DNA of 10,130 bases. Origin: Bacillota bacterium. GTDB lineage: Bacteria; Bacillota; Sulfobacillia; RBS10-35; JAJYVM01. The DNA is taken from the NCBI GenBank assembly GCA_021792015.1, contig JAJYVM010000109.1, forward strand, positions 1-10,130, written 5' to 3'. The position numbers were made by a program, and so were the translations under genes. Below, piece after piece: positions 6,084 to 10,130 of this stretch. The notes beneath the pieces are model-generated. The model was given only the letters and a program-made list of their open reading frames with translations, was not told where the DNA came from and made no database searches. Positions within the stretch are counted from its first letter, which is position 1; each line of letters begins with the position of its first letter.

Positions 6084-6986
6084 TCAGGACCCGTAAAACC
6101 GACTGATGGCCTCCGCGACCCCGTCGCCGTACTTCCCGCCGGTCACCACGTCCGCAGCCTTCCGCAGGTCCGGCGAGGCGTTGGCCACGGCCACCCGGAT
6201 GCCGGCCGCCCCCAGCATGGACAGATCGTTGTTGCCGTCGCCGATGGCCATCGTGGCGGTCAGCGGCAGGCCGAGGCGCTGCCCGAGCGCGGTGAGCGCG
6301 ACGCCCTTGTTGACGTCCGGCGCCGTCACTTCAAGGTAGTGCGGGAAGGACGTCGCCATCACCAGGAGCTCCGGCGCCGTGGCCGCCGAAAGGGCCGCCC
6401 GGATGTCGGGCATCCGCTCCGCCGGCTCGATCACCAGGAGCTTCGTGGGTGCGGCCGGCAGGTCGTAGACCCGCTCCGGGTCCACGGTGAAGGGCACGCC
6501 CGAGTTCTCGCTGTACCAGTCGGTGCGGTCGTCGCGCCAGGGCACCAGCAGCTGGTCGTCGAGATACACCTGCACGTACCAGCCGGCCGACCGGCACGCC
6601 GCCACCGCGGCGCGGGCGGCGGCCAGGGGCACGGGGCGGTGCCACCAGGTCTGCCCGTCCGGGTGGGTGCGCACCATGGCGCCGTTATAGGCGATGAGGG
6701 GCCCCCGCAGGCCGAGCCGGCCGGCCCAGGCCGCCACCGATACAAACATGCGCCCGCTGGCCAGGGCGACCGTGGCGCCGGACGCGGTGGCGCGCGCCAC
6801 CGCCCCGCCGACGGCCGGGGCCAGCACATTGCCGGGGGCCAGGAGCGTGCCGTCGATGTCGATGGCGATGAGCCGGGGCGGTTCGGTGTGGGGATGCAGG
6901 CCCGCGCGCCCCTTGGGCGCCTGTGCGGTGCCCGGCTGCTCCGCGTCCTCTCGACCTTCCGTGTCGCCTGCCTCCTCCCAGTTCAC
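6084..6986 (-). CDS. Cof-type HAD-superfamily phosphatase
   Basis: A cytoplasmic HAD hydrolase of the Cof/type IIB group, which dephosphorylates small phosphorylated metabolites, often sugar phosphates or flavin nucleotides, via a phospho-aspartate. All four motifs are visible: motif I D43-I-D45-G-T-L with nucleophile D43, motif II S77 in VALASGR, motif III K227 in DVNKG, and motif IV G249-D-G-N-N-D254. The type IIB cap lies roughly at residues 80-220. From GTG 6986 the protein is 300 aa, with a non-conserved ~35-residue acidic and polar N-terminal tail. No ATG or GTG occurs between this GTG and motif I. A TATGAT box ending 6 bases before the GTG puts the transcription start at or next to the start codon, implying a leaderless mRNA. 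Longer upstream extensions of the frame look non-coding. Substrate unknown. Confidence 0.93.
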   Translation of the reverse strand: MNWEEAGDTEGREDAEQPGTAQAPKGRAGLHPHTEPPRLIAIDIDGTLLAPGNVLAPAVGGAVARATASGATVALASGRMFVSVAAWAGRLGLRGPLIAYNGAMVRTHPDGQTWWHRPVPLAAARAAVAACRSAGWYVQVYLDDQLLVPWRDDRTDWYSENSGVPFTVDPERVYDLPAAPTKLLVIEPAERMPDIRAALSAATAPELLVMATSFPHYLEVTAPDVNKGVALTALGQRLGLPLTATMAIGDGNNDLSMLGAAGIRVAVANASPDLRKAADVVTGGKYGDGVAEAISRFYGS

Positions 6987-6992
6987 CGCCCC

Positions 6993-6998
6993 ATCATA
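6993..6998 (-). promoter_or_regulatory. -10 box (TATGAT) for leaderless HAD phosphatase transcript
   Basis: On the minus strand TATGAT is followed by GGGGCG and then the GTG start at 6986. Its last T is at -7 relative to the G of GTG, exactly where a -10 hexamer sits when transcription begins at the start codon. No clear -35 lies 16-18 bases upstream (the 17-bp position reads GAGGCG). This is typical of leaderless promoters in GC-rich bacteria. It also supports the chosen start codon. Confidence 0.55.
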
Positions 6999-6999
6999 C

Positions 7000-7199
7000 C
7001 GCCGCCGGATGCGTTCGCCTCGGCGGCTGCGTTGCCGCGCGCGGATCCGCGACAGCCCCGCGCAACGGGGCAACTCCCAGAGGGCCAAGCGTCGCGGTCG
7101 ATCGCGCCCCCCACGTCGTCGGTCCCAGTGCGGCCCTGCCGTCGCCATGGCGACCGCACGGAGCGCCCGAATCGGGGCTGCCGGCGACCGGGGCGCAGA
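7000..7199. other. Intergenic spacer without recognisable gene
   Basis: About 200 bases between the terminator-like hairpin after the 4-TM protein gene and the phosphatase promoter. Reading frames stay open here, but the translations are Arg/Pro-rich and show no family similarity. I see no repeat or RNA gene. Confidence 0.4.
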
Positions 7200-7215
7200 C
7201 CGCCCGCCGGGGCGG
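7200..7215 (-). terminator. GC hairpin directly after the 4-TM protein gene, candidate terminator
   Basis: CCGCCC-gccg-GGGCGG forms a perfect 6-bp stem beginning one base past the stop codon at 7217-7219, read on the minus strand. There is no T-run. The arrangement matches the hairpin placed directly after the phosphatase stop, suggesting a common termination or 3'-end protection style here. Confidence 0.4.
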
Positions 7216-7216
7216 C

Positions 7217-7549
7217 CTACGCCCGCGCCAGGTGCGTGACGATGCTGCTGATCACGGCCAGCAGCACCGACGCCACAATCGCCGTCAGGAAGCCGTGCAC
7301 CTCGAAGCCCGGCACCAGGGCGGCCGTCAGCTCCAGCATCAGCGCGTTGACCACGAACGTGAACAGGCCCAGCGTCAGGATGTTCAGCGGCAGTGAAACT
7401 AGGAGCAGCAGCGGCCGGATGATGGCGTTGACGATGCCCAGGACCAGGGCCGCGATGATGACGGCCACGGCGCCGTGAAGCTGGATGCCCGGCAGCAGCG
7501 CCGCGACCACCAACAGCCCGACGGCGTTGGCGATCCACCGCAGGATCAC
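7217..7549 (-). CDS. 4-TM 'phage holin family' membrane protein (YvlD/LiaZ-like)
   Basis: A 110-aa integral membrane protein with four hydrophobic segments: about residues 4-17 (ANAVGLLVVAALLPG), 22-50 (VIIAALVLGIVNAIIRPLLL onward), 54-75 (ILTLGLFTFVVNALMLEL) and 83-105 (FLTAIVASVLLAVISSIV). The N-A-I-I-R-P-L-L and L-P-L-N-I-L-T-L-G-L-F stretches are characteristic of PF04020, the mycobacteriophage-type 4-TM holin family. It includes B. subtilis YvlD and enterococcal LiaZ. Despite the name, chromosomal members lie in envelope-stress loci, and there is no prophage here. The GTG at 7549 has GGGAGG 8 bases upstream; an ATG at 7556 is in another frame. It lies beyond a divergent small gene from the DUF2089/DUF4097/SHOCT unit on the same strand, so it probably has its own promoter, but I could not identify one. 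Confidence 0.92.
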   Translation of the reverse strand: MILRWIANAVGLLVVAALLPGIQLHGAVAVIIAALVLGIVNAIIRPLLLLVSLPLNILTLGLFTFVVNALMLELTAALVPGFEVHGFLTAIVASVLLAVISSIVTHLARA

Positions 7550-7606
7550 GATGCATGCCTCCCGCGCGCCCGCGGCAGACTGCGGCGGAGGAGGTGCGCA
7601 CCCGCC

Positions 7607-7816
7607 ATGGTCATCACCCTCGCGACCACCGCTCCGGACCACTCCGTTTGGTGGTGGATCCTCGGCATCGTCGCCGCCATCGGCGTGATCTGGTTGTGGT
7701 CGGCCGCGTCCGGCGCCCGCATGCGCGTTGGCACGCCCAGCGCGGAGCCGCGCCCGCCGGAGAACGACAAACAGGACGCGAAGGCGGGGTCGGCTAGGCC
7801 GCAGGGCAAGGGCTGA
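7607..7816 (+). CDS. Small single-TM membrane protein, unknown function
   Basis: A 69-aa protein not recognised from any named family. A short N-terminal stretch (MVITLATTAPDHS) precedes one strongly hydrophobic, tryptophan-rich membrane segment at about 14-32 (VWWWILGIVAAIGVIWLW). A polar, disordered-looking tail rich in Pro, Lys, Glu and Gln follows, probably cytoplasmic by the positive-inside rule. GGAGGAGG lies about 12 bases before the ATG, slightly long spacing, but no nearer in-frame start exists. Third positions are GC-rich as in coding sequence. It is transcribed divergently from the 4-TM protein gene (57-bp gap) and converges on the SHOCT-like gene (25-bp gap). That places it inside the envelope-stress neighbourhood on the opposite strand. 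Topology is visible; function is unknown. Confidence 0.7.
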   Translation: MVITLATTAPDHSVWWWILGIVAAIGVIWLWSAASGARMRVGTPSAEPRPPENDKQDAKAGSARPQGKG

Positions 7817-7841
7817 GCTGCCCGCCTCGCGCCGGCTGCGC

Positions 7842-8228
7842 TCACTCGACGTACACCTCGACGTGGGTGCCATCGGGGGAGCTGACCTCGACGATCTTGC
7901 CGCCGGCGTCGCCAAGCGCCTGAACCGCGTCCAGAATGGTCTGCGGGTCCAGGTCGTCGCCGAACCGGCTCATCACGTCCTTGGGGATGAAACGGACGGC
8001 GATCTCCGCCAGCTGCAGCGGGATGTTGACATTGACCGTCTCGGACCCGGACCCCTGGACCCGAACGCGCAGCCACCGCCCGCTGCCGGCACCCTGACCC
8101 GGCGCGGCCGGTGCCAGCGGCGCCGCGGGCCGCGTCCCCATGGCCTCCAGCAGCTTGCTTCCCTCCGCGGCCGTGATGCTGCCTGCCTCGACCATCCGCA
8201 GCACATGCATCCGCTCGTCCGCCGCCAT
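7842..8228 (-). CDS. SHOCT-like domain protein, third gene of the DUF2089/DUF4097 unit
   Basis: A 128-aa soluble protein. Residues 4-30 (ERMHVLRMVEAGSITAAEG, then KLLEAM) form a short two-helix SHOCT-like motif. It nearly matches the N-terminus of the DUF4097 protein and the C-terminus of the DUF2089 protein upstream. A Pro/Ala-rich linker (about 31-48) leads to a C-terminal domain with strand RWLRVRV, then VNVNIPLQLAEIAVRF, a helix containing LDPQTILDAV, and closing strands GKIVEVSS and HVEVYVE. This layout occurs in uncharacterised proteins beside DUF4097 genes in Bacillota and Chloroflexota, by my recollection of the family. The ATG at 8228 has GGAGGAGG with about 8-base spacing; a GTG six bases upstream is too close to that site. 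No TM or signal peptide. Role unknown, probably a partner in the same envelope-sensing pathway. Confidence 0.85.
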   Translation of the reverse strand: MAADERMHVLRMVEAGSITAAEGSKLLEAMGTRPAAPLAPAAPGQGAGSGRWLRVRVQGSGSETVNVNIPLQLAEIAVRFIPKDVMSRFGDDLDPQTILDAVQALGDAGGKIVEVSSPDGTHVEVYVE

Positions 8229-8463
8229 CGTCACCGCCTCCTCCGCCCACGCGGGCCCACCCACGGCCGAATGCCCGGCCAGGCGCCACCGTCTTCCGCA
8301 CTTTCCGGCCGGCCGCCCGCCACTCGAAAACCGCGGCCAGCCGCCGCCCGCCCGCCGCCACGCGCCAAGTTGCCCAGCCGCGCTGCCCGCCGCCCGCCCG
8401 CCACGCACCACCGCGAGTCGCCGAGCACCCCGGCCGGCACGCTCGCGCAGCCCGGTGCCCCGC
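8229..8463 (-). other. 235-bp intra-operon spacer with G-rich tandem motifs on the transcribed strand
   Basis: No gene is supported between the DUF4097 and SHOCT-like genes. On the plus strand it is C-rich, with a 14-bp direct repeat GCCGCCCGCCCGCC at 8343-8356 and 8389-8402, each followed by (gcc)ACGC. The minus-strand transcript therefore carries clustered runs such as GGCGGGCGGGCGGCGGG that could fold as G-quadruplexes. A well-formed ribosome binding site for the SHOCT-like gene sits at its downstream end. Confidence 0.5.
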
Positions 8464-9555
8464 TCAGTACGCGTTGACCGTGATCGACCCGTTGTGCGTG
8501 CGCACGTTGCAGCTGAGCCGCCGCGCCTGCGCGTCGTAGTCCGGGGTGCTGCCGTGAGCGCTCGCCCGCGGCCACCCCGCGCGGATCCCGTTGACCGTGA
8601 CGCCCGGCAGCTCGCTGTGGATCTGCCCGCCGGAGGTGTCGGCATCCAGCCGCCAGCCCACGCCCTCCAGCGGCCCCTCGATCCGGATCGGGCCGTTGCT
8701 GGTCTGCAGGTCGAGCACGTTATCGCCCGCCGCGGGGTCGACCTGCACCTCCAGGCTGCCGTTGCTGGTCTCCACCCGCACCTGCCCCGAGACGCGCCGC
8801 GCCTCGATGCGCCCGTTGCTGGAGCGCGCCCGCAGGTCGGCGGCGCCGCAGTCGATGAGCTGGATGCGCCCGTTGCTGGTGACAAGCTCGATCCCCTGAA
8901 AGCGCAGCGACTCCGCCTCGATGCGGCCGTTGCTGGTCTGCACGCTGCCGCCCCAGGCCAGGGCCCGCGGCAGGAAGATGTCCACCGCCAGGCCGTAGGC
9001 ACCCCCGAACCAGCCTGCCCCATCGCCGATGACCGTGACCTCGCCCTCGCGCACCGTGGCGCTGCCGAACGCCGCCGCCCGCGCCCGCGCCTCACCCTCG
9101 CTCGCGGCGCGCACCGTCTTGTGCAGGACCACCCGCACGCGGCGGCTTTCATCCGTGCCCTGCAGGCGCACCTTGCCGTTGCTGGTCTCGATGCGCAGGC
9201 GCGCCGTCGGCGCGCCCTCGGCAAGCTCCCCATCCACGGTCTCGTCAAAGCGGAAGCTTGGCCCGAAGAAGGGCAGGCCCCCCCACTCCATGCGCCCCAC
9301 GAACCGCTCCACCATCTCGGGCACCCGCTCGGCGAAGCGCTCGCCCTGGCGCGCCAGCCGCTCGGCGTGCCGGCTCAGCTCCTCGGGACCCGTCGGCACC
9401 CCGAAGAAGAAGCGGTTGCGCTGGGGCCGCGCCGGCGCCTCCAGCGCGCGCAGCAGCTCCGCGGCCTCCTCGGCCGTGATCTTCTTCTCCTCCAGCAGCC
9501 GCAGGATCGTCATCCGCTCCTGGTCCACGCCGCCCACCCCCAAAGTGACCGCCAT
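8464..9555 (-). CDS. DUF4097 beta-repeat protein with N-terminal SHOCT-like motif (YvlB/LiaX-like)
   Basis: A 363-aa protein. Residues 11-38 carry the SHOCT-like helices (ERMTILRLLEEKKITAEEAA then ELLRAL). About 55-95 is a charged helical stretch with amphipathic repeats. From about 105 to the C-terminus is a DUF4097 right-handed beta-repeat region with recurring T-S-N-G-x-I/L-x-V/I units (TSNGKV, TSNGRI twice, SSNGRI, TSNGSL, TSNGPI). Known relatives include B. subtilis YvlB (sigma-W regulon) and enterococcal LiaX, which takes part in sensing daptomycin and antimicrobial peptides. No signal peptide or TM is visible. ATG 9555 lies 22 bp after the DUF2089 stop but lacks a well-spaced ribosome binding site. 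GTG 9528 follows GGGGGTGG and matches the N-terminus of the SHOCT-like paralogue, so it is a good alternative (354 aa). Family is secure; ligand unknown. Confidence 0.9.
   Translation of the reverse strand: MAVTLGVGGVDQERMTILRLLEEKKITAEEAAELLRALEAPARPQRNRFFFGVPTGPEELSRHAERLARQGERFAERVPEMVERFVGRMEWGGLPFFGPSFRFDETVDGELAEGAPTARLRIETSNGKVRLQGTDESRRVRVVLHKTVRAASEGEARARAAAFGSATVREGEVTVIGDGAGWFGGAYGLAVDIFLPRALAWGGSVQTSNGRIEAESLRFQGIELVTSNGRIQLIDCGAADLRARSSNGRIEARRVSGQVRVETSNGSLEVQVDPAAGDNVLDLQTSNGPIRIEGPLEGVGWRLDADTSGGQIHSELPGVTVNGIRAGWPRASAHGSTPDYDAQARRLSCNVRTHNGSITVNAY
8693..9185 (-). repeat. Six in-frame copies of a 10-bp motif encoding S-N-G in the DUF4097 gene
   Basis: The plus-strand motif CCGTTGCTGG occurs at 8693, 8759, 8813, 8870, 8927 and 9176. 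Spacings are 66, 54, 57, 57 and 249, all multiples of three. Each encodes the Ser-Asn-Gly turn of a beta-repeat on the minus strand with nearly the same codons. It reflects the protein repeat, with 18-22-residue coils, and is not a CRISPR array. Confidence 0.8.
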
Positions 9556-9577
9556 CCGTGGCGCTGGTGGGGCGTCC

Positions 9578-9952
9578 TCAGCCGCGCAGCCGGCGCACCG
9601 CCTCGTCGGCCGTGATCTCCCCGCGCTCCAGCGCATCCAGCACCGCGCGCCGGTCGGGCGCCTGCTCGTCCTCGGCGGCGCTCGCCATGAGCCCAAGCGC
9701 CGTCAGCAAGCCGTCGAGCCGGCTCCTGACCGTCGGGTAGGACAGGCCGAGCTCGCGCTCGACCTCGCGGATGTTGCCACGCGCGCGCAGGAAGGTCTCC
9801 AGGAAGTCGAGCTGCTCCGGCCCCAGCGCGGCGAAGCGGCCGATGTCGAAGTGTCCCTCGACGGAGGTGTCGCAGCTCCGGCAGTGGAGCCGGACCACCT
9901 CCAACGGTTCGCCACAGACGGGGCAGCGGCCAAGCAGCCGGCGACCGGGCAT
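9578..9952 (-). CDS. DUF2089 zinc-ribbon / HTH protein, probable regulator of the envelope unit
   Basis: A 124-aa DUF2089-family protein. A four-cysteine zinc ribbon has C10-x2-C13 and C24-x2-C27. Residues 40-58 (FAALGPEQLDFLETFLRARG) lead into a helix-turn-helix at about 60-83 (NIREVERELGLSYPTVRSRL), resembling a sigma-factor region 4 or winged-helix recognition unit. The C-terminal 101-124 (RRAVLDALERGEITADEAVR then RLRG) repeats the SHOCT-like helical motif of the next two genes. It probably binds DNA and may regulate its own operon, by inference. The start is ATG 9952 with GAGGGG/GGGGTGG just upstream. The frame is open to GTG 9994, but that lies within the promoter, upstream of the predicted transcription start. 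First gene of the operon; 22 bp separate it from the DUF4097 gene. Confidence 0.9.
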   Translation of the reverse strand: MPGRRLLGRCPVCGEPLEVVRLHCRSCDTSVEGHFDIGRFAALGPEQLDFLETFLRARGNIREVERELGLSYPTVRSRLDGLLTALGLMASAAEDEQAPDRRAVLDALERGEITADEAVRRLRG

Positions 9953-9973
9953 GAGTCCACCCCTCACCTCGGA

Positions 9974-10002
9974 AGTGTAGGTGGGTAGGTTCACAATGTC
10001 AA
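9974..10002 (-). promoter_or_regulatory. Sigma-70-type promoter of the DUF2089-DUF4097-SHOCT operon
   Basis: On the minus strand a perfect -35 TTGACA (9997-10002) is followed by a 17-bp spacer and -10 TACACT (9974-9979). The predicted start is near 9967, giving a leader of about 15 bases that contains the DUF2089 ribosome binding site. The spacer and -10 hold a direct repeat: on the plus strand GTAGGT occurs at 9977-9982 and 9985-9990, period 8, a possible operator. The surroundings are AT-richer than the genes. Confidence 0.8.
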
Positions 10003-10130
10003 TCGAGTCTTCAACATCGCGACACCCCGGGTCCGCTGCCTCGCCTTTCGATCATTCGGCCGGCGCCATGCGCCGCCCGATCCGCGCCGACGGCCGGGCG
10101 CTGGGCGCTGCCGGGGCTCCGCCGCCAGGC
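10003..10130. other. Edge region without a confirmed gene
   Basis: Upstream of the promoter. On the minus strand a frame entering from beyond the window ends at a TGA (10052-10054) with GC-rich third positions, and could be the last ~25 codons of a neighbouring gene (ending RRMAPAE). On the plus strand an ATG at 10068 opens a frame to the edge without a ribosome binding site. Neither can be judged from this length. Confidence 0.25.

Noticed and set aside
7217..7549. Prophage lysis holin
   Set aside because: The family name is historical; no endolysin, phage structural gene or integrase is near, and the context is a Yvl/Lia-type locus.
6987..7601. Longer start for the HAD phosphatase (extension to 7601)
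   Set aside because: The extension would overlap the 4-TM protein gene on the same strand in another frame and reads as Arg/Gly-rich sequence; the TATGAT-GTG arrangement supports 6986.
7804..7823. GGGCA/TGCCC pair as terminator between the convergent genes
   Set aside because: Only a 5-bp stem with a 10-base loop and no T-run; too weak to call.
8693..9185. Regularly spaced 10-bp repeats as a CRISPR array
   Set aside because: Repeats are too short, spacers share protein-coding similarity and all spacings are in frame; they encode DUF4097 turns.
8140..9615. Long plus-strand open frame opposite the DUF4097 gene
   Set aside because: Same shadow effect; the minus strand has clear DUF4097 repeats and a promoter.
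9953..9994. GTG 9994 as start of the DUF2089 protein
   Set aside because: It lies inside the promoter spacer, upstream of the predicted transcription start; ATG 9952 has a good ribosome binding site and fits the zinc-ribbon N-terminus.
1..10130. tRNA, rRNA, insertion sequences, classical riboswitches
   Set aside because: No tRNA-like cloverleaf, conserved rRNA segment, transposase motif or recognisable riboswitch core was seen by eye on either strand.

Overview
The window is very GC-rich (roughly 70% or more), with strong G/C third-position bias and frequent GTG or TTG starts. The genes look Bacillota-like: a MurNAc kinase and MurQ pair, and a Yvl/Lia-type envelope cluster (DUF2089, DUF4097, SHOCT-like, 4-TM 'phage holin' family). 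I infer a high-GC member of the Bacillota or a close relative (for example Symbiobacterium-, Thermaerobacter- or Limnochorda-like). This comes from gene content and composition, not from a marker gene.

Region 1 (1-3886, minus strand) is a tightly packed operon, read right to left: a BadF/BadG-type N-acetyl amino-sugar kinase (MurK-like), an uncharacterised protein resembling the TraB/EreA/ChaN-type fold, MurQ (MurNAc-6-phosphate etherase) and a class C beta-lactamase-fold serine hydrolase cut by the window edge. Junctions are 1 bp overlap, 12 bp gap and 4 bp overlap, so the four genes are probably translationally coupled. Kinase plus etherase would turn MurNAc into GlcNAc-6-phosphate, so this is a peptidoglycan amino-sugar salvage operon with two less understood passengers.

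Region 2 (3887-4882) is about 1 kb without a firmly identified gene. It has a relatively AT-rich island, several small inverted repeats and a possibly frameshifted unrecognised ORF (4200-4672). Region 3 (4883-6080, plus strand) has a fold-type II PLP threonine/serine dehydratase-like gene, then a spacer with a 15-bp direct repeat around a GC hairpin, then the first ~22 codons of a GNAT acetyltransferase that stops being recognisable at a 10-bp inverted repeat.

Region 4 (6084-7549, minus) has a Cof-type HAD phosphatase with a probable leaderless promoter and a 4-TM YvlD/LiaZ-like membrane protein. A small single-TM protein (7607-7816) is on the plus strand. Region 5 (7842-10002, minus) is a three-gene unit behind a clear sigma-70-type promoter: DUF2089 zinc-ribbon/HTH protein, DUF4097 beta-repeat protein (YvlB/LiaX-like) and a SHOCT-like protein. 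All three carry the same short helical I-T-A-x-E motif. With the 4-TM protein this resembles the yvlABCD / liaXYZ envelope-stress loci, but no PspC gene is visible. The last ~130 bases hold no gene I can confirm.
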